From Nautilus pompilius (taxonomy: Eukaryota > Mollusca > Cephalopoda > Nautilida > Nautilidae), in assembly GCA_018389105.1 (NCBI GenBank), contig JACATO010001735.1, positions 1 through 64,000 of the forward strand: 64,000 bases of DNA, given 5' to 3'. Position numbers and translations under genes: made by a program. Of the stretch, positions 11,560-22,900 are shown piece after piece (position 1 is the stretch's first letter; each line of letters begins with the position of its first letter). The notes beneath the pieces are model-generated. The model saw only the letters and a program-made list of their open reading frames with translations, did no database searches and was not told where the DNA came from.

Positions 11560-13055
11560 GTTGTCCGTGTTAATTGGAAATATTTCTGCACCATTTCACT
11601 TGTTGGTGGCTGAAGCTCAAGTTAATAAGATGATAAACCTGACAGGTTGTCCATGGGGACAAAGCATTGTAATAATTAATCATGTTTCTGCAGCAGTGAG
11701 AAAGTGCCAAGATTGTATTGTTCTTCCTGTCTGTCGAGCTGTAAGGACGTCTCCCAACCAGGAGAGGGTGCTGGGGTGTTGGGGTATCAACCTTGGTGAC
11801 TGGGGTCCTGTCGTGGTCTCCTGAGCGGTGCTTGAGGAGCAAGAGGGTGAAGAATTCACTCGTGGAACCACCAGCACATGGCTACTTTTGTGTATTTCAT
11901 TTCTGTGCAGATGTTGATCTATAAGTGAATCTGATGAAATAGGAAGAGAAATCTTTGAGGTTTGTCTGCTATGATCAGTGTCCGCTATTGTTGGTGGGGG
12001 AATTAAGTTTCTTTTCTCTGCAGCTGATTGAAGCAGATTCCCGGCTGCTGGAGTTGGTTCTACGGATTGAATCTCGTGTTTACAGCAGCAACTTTTGCCT
12101 GGTCTTTCTTCACTCTGATGCCGTCTTGACAGATAATAACAAAAACCTGCTATTTGTCCTGAATCATCCTGATAGTTCAGTTATTGGAGCAGTAGTTCTG
12201 TCTGTGACCTACAGAGTCCGTCTGATTGTTTCTTCTTATGGTGGCCATTGTCAGATTTTTTACCGTTGACAAATCTCTGTGGCCTGCTCTTCCACTGATG
12301 TCATCACTGTCCATCACCAGCCGGTGCCGGGACCATGGTGTGCAGTGACGGGTATGAGCTTTATTAATTTGATTCCTGCTTCGCTGTAAGTGACTACAAC
12401 TTGTCTAGGAATTCATCTTAACTTTTACTGACAGTAGCAGTTCTGTTTTCAAGCCGGTGTGTGCCGGCTCAGCATCTTCATTTCCTGTCTCCTTTTTAAC
12501 TGCCCTTTAAATGTTGTGTTGCGCTCTGCCACATTGGTACTTTTTCTCATCCCTTATGTTCTACATCAGTGCCAAGGTTCCCTAAAATTATTTAGCTTTG
12601 CTATCGACTCTGCAGCCCCCCATCCCTTCCTCTGTATTTTCATCTCCAGTTCCTTCGGTCGGGTAAAACATGTTCTGTAATTCACTGTACAGATTCCTCT
12701 GCTTGTCCTTTGGGCTCCATCATTCAAGAGTGAAAACAACAATTTACTGGACAAACAGAAAATTCAAGACGACTTTTAGTCTTTCACAGGATAAACAGTA
12801 AAAGTTGAGCCTACAAATATTTTTTCAGTAACAGAATAATGGATAAATTTCTAAGAATTCAGAGAAATTTTAGTTTTGTTTTCCATGCTGCCATAAATAT
12901 TTGGCTGGTTAATAATATGCAAGTTGAATATAATTATATTCAGGTTGTAAATATTCTTGAGACATGAGAAATTTGATGATACATTTTGGGCAAATTTATT
13001 TTCCTTTTAGTTACATTAAAAAAAATATTCACACCTTTCAATCGATATGTTATCG
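11560..13055. other. AT-rich stretch without recognised genes
   Basis: I see no domain or RNA gene here. ORFs on both strands at 11,570-11,877 and 11,955-12,269 lack motifs and overlap each other, which suggests chance open frames in the flank of the retrotransposon. Confidence 0.5.
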
Positions 13056-13345
13056 GAATAATCGAGATCTCTGTGGAGCCGGTAACTCAGCCGGGTGGAA
13101 TAACAGATCTACTAACTGTGGGACATCTCTCTCCTGTGGCTGGAGGAGTCAAGGTGCAGGAACAACACAGAGGGCGACTTCCTCCTCATTCCCTCTGAAT
13201 TCCGTTGTTAAATTTTGAATTGCGATGACATACAGCAGCAACACTAATTTATTTCCAGACTGCCGTCTCTACCTGGTGCAGGTAGACTGATTACACCTGT
13301 ACCCGACGGAGAAATCTCTGTGCTTTCTATCCTACTGACGGTGAC
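13056..13345. repeat. Diverged dispersed repeat, copy 1
   Basis: This segment shares scattered blocks with 18,110-18,575, including CTGTGGCTGG, the ACCTGGT(G/A)CAGGTAGACTG block and GATTACACCTG. The copies are much more diverged than the other duplications in the window, with large indels. It may be an old transposon or part of an earlier duplication of the lectin-locus upstream region. Confidence 0.65.
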
Positions 13346-13653
13346 GTCCGTCGTTTGTGTTCTAGACATTTTCAGGGCTCTGGACTGATGTCTCCCGCCC
13401 GAACAGAGAGGAATATATTGCCATCGGACTACAGACCGCAGAGATTCCAGTCGGTTTCAGAGGCAGGTATTGTGGTCGGTCTCACCTCTACCCCCGGGGT
13501 CAGAGCAGTTTGGCCGGCCACCCAGAATCCCTTATTTACTTTGCTAGGAGGAAATAAACCTCACGTTTAAGAAACTGAGAGGGACAGAGGGCAACCCTAC
13601 ATTTCTGAGAAATAGGCCCAAGATTTCTGTCAGCCCCGGCCCCTCCTCCACCT

Positions 13654-14613
13654 AACCTCACTTTTCGTGCTCTGTGTCAGGCCCTCAAATCTAACCTCCA
13701 CAGGAAGTCGTGAGTGATAATCGCCAATGTTATAGTTTTCTAGGGTTCATCCAACTTAAAATGTTCTGTTCCACGAGGATGAGGGAGACAGAGGAGGTCT
13801 CCATCTGCTTCAGACCGAGAGCAGAAGTGATTGTTGTGAACTGAGCTTCTTTCATCTGAAATAATTACCATATTCGGAATTTGTATCCTCGGAAACTTTC
13901 TCGGTCTGTCTGTACCTCGGTATTCTAGCCACCTGGTTTATTACTGGTGCCGTATTCTCTAATGTATCCTGTCATCATTGATCTCATCATTACAACAAGA
14001 TCGTTGATCCCATGACCCCAGACACCAGACCCCTCCGGTCCCCGGGGACCTCTGTGTCAGCCGAGGCGGTTCGTACAGGACGGACTCTCTTCCGTGTGAA
14101 CGGACCTTTGTGTTTACAGCGAGTATTTGGCCGGGGCTGCCTGTCGACCCCTCCCACCTGCCGTTAATTCTCTATAAGCAGCCACGGCCCACATAAATAA
14201 TTCGGTAGGTAAACAATAATAAAGTAAAGAAATAAATTATCCTGTTTGCGGGAGGAGTAGTTTCATGCACTAGGTCTCGGTGCCGTTCACACCTCTGAAC
14301 AGAGCTCACAGCTCCATCGTCTCGTCCACCTGATCCTAGGATTACGTCTGGTGTTTTCTCTATTGCAGCAGCATCGGGTTACACGGATGGTGATGGATGA
14401 ACCGTCCCGCATCTTCCTCTTCACGGAGATTAATGTAATTCTAAGAGATTGATGTAGGCACGAGTGTCGTACCTCACGGATACTGCAGGAGAAGTCGGCC
14501 CAGGGATGTCTAACGACCCTTATTCCTTACTCTTCTGTCTGCGCCCTCATCTCTCTCTCTTCCAAACCAGTTCTGGTCACATGTCTGCTCTGCCTTTGGA
14601 GTTCAATGATGAC
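13654..14613. repeat. Duplicated block E, copy 1
   Basis: This stretch matches 63,044-64,000 in direct orientation with few substitutions and short indels. The shared sequence begins at CTCACTTTTCGTGCTCTG and is still continuing when the window ends. I see no coding region in it. It lies just upstream of lectin locus A, so the second copy at the window end may precede another copy of that locus; this is inference. Confidence 0.9.
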
Positions 14614-15199
14614 TTCCTCTACTTGAGATTTCTATGAGTAAAGACAAAAAACAGGTAATACCACCGACAGGTAAAGGTTCAATATTTACGTCCAAGAACC
14701 ACAGAGTGATTGGAGACACAGTAACCTGTTTTCTCTAGAACTTTGATCCTCCTCAGTGTTTGTGTAGAAGAAATTCTACTGCAGACCGAAGGGGAGAGAT
14801 GGCTGTTGACAACCGAGCTGATGGATCAATGAGATTTATAGAATCACCGAGCTGAACAAAGACAGACCGTCTGACCAGCTATTACTTATTTCAGATAAGA
14901 AACAATGAAAGAAGAGAGAAACACAAATTATTTACTACATTTTTATTGCATTAATTAAAGAGAACAATTGTTTAATTTGAGTCATTTAATTATTTTGCAA
15001 AGTTTAGGAGAAAGTACACTAGGCTAAAAAAATATGTTGGCTGTGTTATTTCTGGATACCTTTCTTCTCATTCATAACGGACACAGTGAACATCTCAGGT
15101 AAATCTGACTTTTATGTTGATCCGACTGATTCTCAATCAGTGACGGTTTATGTCCGTGTGGCTGCCGCAGAGGTGAGACTGATTATTAGTCGTGTACCG
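14614..15199. other. No recognised feature
   Basis: This is AT-rich sequence between block E and the start of the inverted duplication. I see no motif in it. Block E may extend into it, but the partner copy runs off the window end at 64,000. Confidence 0.5.
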
Positions 15200-15686
15200 A
15201 TAACGGGATGATCGGCCACCATCAGTGATTAGGTATCGATCTTTCTAGACTCCATGGAGATGTCTTAGAAGTTTGTGGGGGGAGAGGGAGAAAATTAACC
15301 CTTACTGGGAATACCTGTAAATGTGCTGAGGATATTAAACTGATAACAAAGAATCGTAGGCATAAACATCAACCTCATTTTAGCCAACTGGAATATAGAA
15401 GTCTCATATCTATTCTCCTGGCAGAGTTACCTCCTCCTACTTCAGGGTTCTTCCCGCGGACTAATTTACGGAAGTCGAATCAAAGTTGACCCTCACACGT
15501 CTGACATAATTCACGAGCTCCTCTCCACTACTGGAGAACTGGCTCCCTCATCCCTGATGATGACTTTCTGTCTGCTTTTTATGAGGTGAATCAATTTAAA
15601 TGTACGAGATGAAGATCGATTAAGTATGAATTTCTCTTACTATATCTCATTTTATCATAGAATCATCAAGAACTTGTCGAGGAGAA

Positions 15687-15687
<1 letters not shown>

Positions 15688-15748
<61 letters not shown>
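15688..15748. repeat. (AAT)n microsatellite at a rearrangement joint
   Basis: About twenty AAT units mark the left edge of the 3-kb stretch that is absent from copy B. Confidence 0.95.
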
Positions 15749-15749
<1 letters not shown>

Positions 15750-15972
15750 GATATTTTCTACTCTTCTTAGATTTGTGTTGTTTACCTTTCTGATGACCTG
15801 ATGTATTTCTGTCGAGGTCCGAGTCTCTGACATTTGGGATGAACTGGACCACAGTTTTTCTCTCTACATTTTGTAGAACCTGAGGACAAATTTAGCGAAC
15901 GGTCAGTGATGGGGAACTTACGGTGTTTTCTTACCTTTGTGCGTTAGAACTTTTCTAACTTAACAACAAGTA

Positions 15973-15977
<5 letters not shown>

Positions 15978-16015
<38 letters not shown>

Positions 16016-16092
16016 CTTATTATTTATTATTATTATTATTTATTAACTCATTTCAATACAAAGACAAACAGACGTAAATATATTTATTATTA

Positions 16093-16126
<34 letters not shown>

Positions 16127-16127
16127 G
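15978..16127. repeat. (ATT)n microsatellite cluster
   Basis: Three ATT-rich tracts (15,978-16,014, 16,018-16,045 and 16,081-16,127) are separated by short unique DNA. Confidence 0.9.
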
Positions 16128-16346
16128 TGGGACAGAGTTGGACAGGAAGGACCCCAGGTCCCGTTATTCCAGTCCCACCCACGTGTCAGCCTGGACCCGA
16201 TACATTTAAAGAGGAAGTCGGTCCCTGGACCCAGTCAATAGATCTGCCCGCTCGCTGCCATCTGACAGGACATCAGTCCCCCGGTGGCCGGGAGGTCTGA
16301 GCTTGGAATACAATGACACTGAAGAACAGCGCAACAAAGACGACAC

Positions 16347-16958
16347 CAGTTAGTAAATGTTTAGGGAAATAATGGGGTCATCATGTCGCAGACTTCTTGT
16401 CTCTCCACTGAATTTGTTATCACTGTTTTGGTATCTTAATGTTATTTAATACCAAACCGGATATTGTCTCAACGACTCGTTCCTTTACCGAAATCCTGGC
16501 TGTAAACACAAGGATCAGTTTACACCAAACTAAGTCAATCCAGGGTCGCCCCTTCTTTATTTACATACTGCAGGTCTCCCTAGAACGATGTCGGTGGAGC
16601 CGGAGAGCTCACCCGACAATACCTCCCTCCCTCTTCATCTGGAGCTGTAAGTCTCCCCTCCATGGACCCCGTCAGCGTCTGGTCAGTTGACGGTAAGGAA
16701 GAGACATTATTAGAGATATGAAACAAGAACCTCATCAATTTTCGTTATTAGTTCCTCCCATTTACCAGATTCTTCCTGGTGTCTTCTCTGTTGCTCTGTT
16801 CTTCAGCCAGGATTTCGCTAAAGGAGCGAGTCTTTGAAACAATATCCAGTTTGGTATTAAATAACAATAAGCTGCCAATTCAGTGATAACAAAGTCAGTG
16901 GAGAGACAGGAAGACAGCGACATGATGACCCCTATTATTTACCTAAACATTTACCAGC
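16347..16958. repeat. Inverted repeat (foldback), arms of about 157 bp
   Basis: The left arm 16,347-16,504 and right arm 16,804-16,958 are reverse complements with roughly 85-90% identity by eye, separated by a 300-base loop. Both arms contain GGGGTCATCATGTCGC, GTCTCTCCACTGA and GTTATTTAATACCAAAC in the same order. It could be a foldback/MITE-like element or a hairpin RNA precursor. It lies within the stretch missing from copy B. The ORF at 16,439-16,690 is a chance frame across it. Confidence 0.85.
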
Positions 16959-18109
16959 TCTACTCCATTTATTTAATCTGGAGAATTGTTGTACACCTCT
17001 ACCACCTGGCAGGTAAACAGCGTTCATCCTCAACAAGTCTGCTGCGATATCACAAAGTGTGAACTCCTCGTCTCGTTGTCAAAAAATACCTGGGATTGTG
17101 CTGAGGTCTGATCGCCTTTAGAACTCCGACAGTCGATTGTAATAGAGTAAAGATAAGCAGACAGAATATTTATGTCTCCTCCTGGCCAATGTCATGGAGA
17201 CAGTTCTACCTCACAAACTGCTAAGCTCGGCTTGTAGAAGAGAACCGGCGACTGTGAAGTTTGTACTCTCATCCTTCTGTCTGCCATCTCTAATAATCTA
17301 CTGGCTTCTGTTCAGGTATCTCCACATCAGGTCTCCTCCATCTTTTGATCAGCGACTACCTCCTGGAAGAAGAGAAGTACGTTTGATGAGATTCGTTTAC
17401 CGAGTTCAAGTTGCATCATCCTTCATTATCAAGGTTGTTTAGATGAAGAATCATTTTGCTGTATCTACAGCGGTAGATGAATTTCCCCTTCATAACAACT
17501 GAACTGAAGGGTTAATCACTTTTCCTCAGGCAGCAATAGAAGAAGTTGACGAGAGACTCGGTCAGCAGCAGAGCTGATGATGATAGCTAACATCGTGAGA
17601 GATGTCTCTCTGTCCGTTAGCTACACTTTTAAAAGACATATCGATATATCGTAACCAATATCTGATCGATACAATCAAGGTGGCCGAAGTTGATTAGGTA
17701 AATTTATTTGCATAAATACTTCATTTACTCTCGGGACAGAAGATTTCTGTGGATCTGTTGACTTTGATTTATTTACGCGGTCACGTGACAGACTTTAGAT
17801 TTTCATGTTCTAAATCCTATAATTTCCTTCCTAATTTGGATCTGTAGATCATCATCAGCAGGAAATATCGATAGGGAGGACAACGAGTCTTTTGACTGAA
17901 CAATTTGTCTATTTTGTGCAGGCAGGTATTTTAACCCTCCTACACTCCATTTCTCACCTTTATGCATCTTGTTTTTCGTTTAATTATTTTTTATATTTAA
18001 AAATCTCTGTGATCTTTAAAAGAAGCAGAAATATTAATATCGTGATATTTGCGAAGTTTGCTGTTCATTGAGCTCATTGGTTAGAACAAAGCAGATTTCA
18101 CCTGTTAAT
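16959..18109. other. No recognised feature
   Basis: I see no domain or RNA gene here. The 82-codon ORF at 17,194-17,442 has no recognised motif, and the segment has no partner in copy B to test it against. Confidence 0.5.
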
Positions 18110-18575
18110 GATTGTAAGACAGGTACCTCAGCCAGGTGGAACAGTAAATCTCGCCAATCTGTAATCTACTGATTGGGGGACATCTCACCTGTGGCTGGTG
18201 GAATGAATGTACGGAGACAGAACAGCAGGTAATTTTCTCTTATTCACTCGGAATTCCCTTTGACGTGAGGGCTGTGCACTAAATAGCTCGTGTGGGATCA
18301 AGGGGCTGCCTAATGTCACGTGATAAACATTAGTCTTGTTGATGAATGTAATATAGGTAAATTTTTTAATATTCCTCGTGGACAGAGAAAGTTCTATAAA
18401 TTTACATTAAAATTGTGATAAAAAATTGTTAATTTTAGTAGAATTGTTTATGCGACATTGCTCCGAAACCAACTTATTTTCAAATTAATCTCTTCACCTG
18501 GTACAGGTAGACTGATTACACCTGAACTTGAAGAGAAATCTCCGTTCATTCCATCATACTGGAGGTAACTTTCGA
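18110..18575. repeat. Diverged dispersed repeat, copy 2
   Basis: This is the partner of 13,056-13,345, sharing a common order of short conserved blocks interrupted by indels. It is followed by about 140 bases of unique sequence and then the (AAT)n tract where similarity to copy B resumes. Confidence 0.65.
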
Positions 18576-18717
18576 TGTTGTGCTGCTGAGGGTGAACACC
18601 TCAGGGTCCATTGGAAAGGGCCAACTTCCGGCCCTAAGTTCGGACTGAAATATAATTACATATTTCAAGATAAATTAAATATTTAAGAACCGTGTACATC
18701 ATCTAAGAATTTTCAAT

Positions 18718-18721
18718 AATA

Positions 18722-18762
<41 letters not shown>
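18718..18762. repeat. (AAT)n microsatellite at a rearrangement joint
   Basis: This tract marks the right edge of the 3-kb stretch absent from copy B. The matching tract in copy B is at 53,791-53,820. Confidence 0.95.
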
Positions 18763-19299
18763 TTAAGATTAAAATCTCGTTCCTGTTAATCTGTTGTGAA
18801 GTCTTTGGGTTAACAAAGAATGGTGGATGTTGGTAAAGAAGATGACAGAATAATGTCTCTTATATAAAGTACAAGAACGGACAGGACCCAAGGAAGTGTT
18901 ATTACAGGGGACACAACATGTTGTGACGTAAATACCCAGGGGACCCTGATCTTCTCGTTTACTGACCCCATCAGCTGAACCCGCCTTCTATTCCAGCTCT
19001 GGCGGAGAGACGGGAAGAAGAACTCAACATATCCAGCTGAGAAGATCAAGAGAATTTGATGCTCCTCAAATATTCATAATAAATCGGAACAGGACAATAA
19101 ATTAATATTCCCAAAGTAAAGACGACCGAACAAAATTATAATCCCCACTTCAATGTTTCCTTTGTTGTTGAAGTACCAAATGCCCTGATTTGACATCACG
19201 TGATCAAACCAAAGTCTGGCACCGCCCCAGCGAAAGTAACCGGATGAGGTCCCTTCTACCATCGACAATCAAACTTCCTTTTAAGGTGATGGCTGTAAC

Positions 19300-19393
19300 A
19301 GGCTACGTGGACTGATATCAGCCACGTTTATAGAACAGCTGCTGACGTAGACCAGTTGCCTTTTACGACTGTATTCGGACAGAATTAACGGAG
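19300..19393 (+). promoter_or_regulatory. Candidate core promoter/5' UTR of lectin gene A
   Basis: A TATA-like TTTATAG lies at about 19,327-19,333, some 60 bases before the exon 1 ATG at 19,394. The same sequence is kept almost base for base in copy B (reverse strand, just above 53,159). That conservation could simply reflect recent duplication. No transcript evidence is available here. Confidence 0.35.
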
Positions 19394-19995
19394 ATGTCTG
19401 TCTGCGACTTACATCTGGTCATCTTCTTAATCATCTACCTGTTTAACGGAAGATCGATAAGCGAAGAATCCCAGCTGAGAGTCGGTCAGAGACTCCTCCA
19501 GCTGGAAAACGGTTTGAACGAAATGCGACAGGAACACAGAGAGCAGCTGTCTGCCATCAGGCGGGAGCTGGAGGAGAAAAGTAGACAAATATTCAGGTTA
19601 AACACGGACTTGGAGACGTTTAAAAGATCAGCAAATAAGGGCAGCCAGGTGGTGGACGATCTACATCAGTGGACTGAGAACAAATCTGGTGGAGATGTTC
19701 CCAGATTTCACATCTTTAAGAGGCGGCCTAAACGGGACGTCTCTCTATCTAACGGAACTGGAGACAATCCAAGTTTGCTGGACCGTTTACAAAAGTCGGT
19801 ATTAAATAACACCCACTGGATTAACCAACTGTACTAGAGGGATTAAGGGCATTTATAACAGTATAGGGGAAGACGTTGAGATACTGTATGATCAGGCGGA
19901 TGACCACAGTTCAAAGATTATTGATCTGAATGCATCAGTTTTAGAAAATAGGCGTAACCTGACGACACTTGCACTAAGACTGGACTTGATTACAG
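19394..19995 (+). CDS. Gene A exon 1: signal peptide and coiled coil
   Basis: The ATG opens a hydrophobic signal peptide (residues about 1-20, core LVIFLIIYLF). Residues about 30-90 are Glu/Arg/Gln/Leu-rich with heptad spacing, a likely coiled coil. Sites NKS, NGT and NNT are potential N-glycosylation sites, and RRPKRD at about residue 111 is a furin-like basic motif. After NNTHWINQLY the frame stops at TAG: copy B has two more bases here and reads on. In a shifted frame coding continues through EDVEILYDQADD and LALRLDLIT to the donor ACAG/GTAGAT. Copy B is instead broken further downstream by an extra G. The matching start, signal peptide and coil in both copies make this exon convincing. 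Confidence 0.8.
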
Positions 19996-22900
19996 GTAGA
20001 TATCTACTTTATTATGCACCTAACTTTGCAAGTTAATCTTTGGAGCTCATTACCTGTGACAGGTATTGCCCAGTGTAGATCTCTTTGGTTGGTGACCTGT
20101 ACTTATCAGTGCTCTGACTCTTTCCGATGTGAGGCTGTCGATGGATGCTGACAACAGATAGAAACTTTAATTTTTGAAAATTTTAGTTTTTCAATGGATT
20201 TTAACGTTATGAATGCACATCTATAGGTGTGAAATGGTGGTTTGAGAAATATTAATATTACACTGACACCCACCTATCTTAATGTAGTCTGGGTGTCGGC
20301 TTGAAATTCACAATTCAGCCCTCAGGTCCATCTCTGTATCCAGGAATTTTAGAGTATCCTACATTCAATGACCCCCCTGTATCTTCCTTTTCTATCCTTT
20401 GAATACCTTCAGCCGCATAGATTATTATTTTACCTGTAACATATTTTTAAAATCCCATCTGATTAATTAGCTGCAGATTGAATATTTCAACTTCGTTTTT
20501 CAGAAATAGATTGTGGCCGACCGGCAGACCACGTTCTTAACAGCACCCTGACGGCTGTAAACGGAACCACGTGGAGAACTGAGGCCACCTACACATGTGA
20601 CAAGGGACATAACTACGTGTCTGGAAGCAACGAGTCCTGGTGTTCAGGAAACGGGAAATGGACAAAACAGATATTTTCTGCCAACGTATCTATTCCTTTG
20701 TTTTCTTTACTTTGAATTCCAACCCTCAGTTTTTTGTATTTATCTTTTGTTCTCTTATTACTTATTTATTTTCGTGCTGCCTTCATTTCCATTTTACGGA
20801 ACCAAAACCACAAAAGTCTGCTTATGGACTTCGTCTCTCCATCATGTAATTAACAATTTAAATATTTTTAAGTGAACTGGAAAATAGTTGTGTTTAAAGT
20901 ATTAATATGGCGATATTAAATGACTGAATTGTATTTCTTTTCTTAAACTTTACTTGATTTAACTTGAAGAAATTTATCACGCGACAATTTCCTGTCTTCT
21001 ACAAAAGTAATCATTCTACACACTGCACATCACTGGATCTCACTGTCTATACACAGCTTGGGAAGTTAAATATTTATCTATCCTGAAATTAGTTTATTTC
21101 ATTACTGTTTATTATTAATAATTTTCTCTTATTTTTATAAAGCAAACTGCTGAAATTGAAGCCAACACGGATAAAAAAAATCATTAGTTATAACAAATGA
21201 CATCTCTGTTTGGCCATAGTTGTATTGTAGTAATTTTAAAATCTCTAAAAATTACAAGCACCTGACTTAGGTCTTCTATCTTGTAACAGTAATTACGTCG
21301 AATAGTTTCACAGATTTTCATACTGAATTAAATATTTCCAAATAATTAATTGAACTTCAAAAGAAGAATGGCAGCGACGGCTCACTAAATTAAACATAAA
21401 AATAAATTTAACGACAATTTGTAGTTGAGGGACATTAAACTTAAAAAAGGTTCTTATAAGAGTCAGACATCAGATATTTCGGATCTCATCGTACAAGAAG
21501 AGGAACTGTACAGAGGAAACAGTCTGCCTTTTCTAATGTCGATCAGTCAACACCACAAACTCGTAAATACTTTTATATTTTTATTCTGTTATTCTTCAAA
21601 TGTAGTAGAATGTATTTTTAGACGAACCGATTTAATATAATATAGATTCTAGTATAAATATTATTCTGAAAATTTACTCTGAAATTATGGTTTACAGTGA
21701 CGATTCTGCCACAATATTAGTTACAGGTCCACTTGATCATCATTTAATCACTTCATTGTTACTTTAATTGTGGACCTCCTTTACCCCGTTATTGTTCAGT
21801 TGGTGAATAAACAGATCTACCTACGGTACTGATTGATTTGACAGATTGATTTTCACAAATATCTGAGGTCACAACTGATTGATTTCATACTTTCATTTTC
21901 GTTCTGCAGTAATAGATTGCGGCCGACCGTCAGAGCACGTGCTCAATAGTACACTGGCGGCAGTGAACGGAACCACGTGGAGAAGTAAGGCCACCTACAC
22001 CTGTGACAAGGGACATAACTACGTGGCTGGAAGCAACGAGTCCTGGTGTTCAGGAAACGGGAAATGGACAAAACCAGATATTTACTGCCAACGTATTATT
22101 CCTTTGTTTTCTTTTCTTTGAATTCCAACGGAATTTTTGTATTTATCTTTGTTCTCTATTTATTGTTTATTTTCGTGCTGCCTTCATTTCCATTTTACGG
22201 AACCAAACCACAAAAGTCTGCTTATGGACTTCGTTTCTCCATCATTTAATTAACAATTGAAATATTTTTATCTGAACAGGAAAATAGTTGTGTTAAGTAT
22301 TAATATGGCGATATTAAATGGACTGAATTGTATTTCTTTTCTTAAACTTTACTTGATTTAACTTGAAGAAATTTATCACGCGACAATTTCCTCCTTCTAC
22401 AAAAGTAATCATTCTACACACTGCACATCACTGGATCTCACTGTCTATACACAGCTTGGGAAGTTAAATATTTATCTATCCTGGAAATTAGTTTATTTCA
22501 TTACTGTTTTATTATTAAATAATTTTCTCATACTTTTATAAAGCAAGTTGCTGAAATTGAAGACAACACGGATAAAAAAAATCATTAGTTATAACAAATG
22601 ACATCTCTGTTTGGCCATTGTTGTATTGTAGTAATTTTTAAAATCTCTGAAAAATTACAATCACGTGAATTAGGTCTTCTATCTTGTAACAGTAATTACG
22701 TCGAATAGTTTCACAGATTTTCATACTGAATTAAATATTTCCAAATAATTAATTGAATTTCAAAAGAAGAATGGCAGCGACGGCTCACTAAATTAAACAT
22801 TAAAAGCAAATCTAACGACAATTTGTAGTTGAGGGAAATTAAACTTAAAATAAGGTTCTTATAGGAGTCAGACATCAGATATTTCGGCTCTCATCGTAAA

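Noticed and set aside
20597-20875. 92-codon ORF over the first sushi exon (MTRDITTC...)
   Set aside because: It reads the sushi exon out of frame and runs on into the intron. The cysteine pattern of the other frame is the real one.
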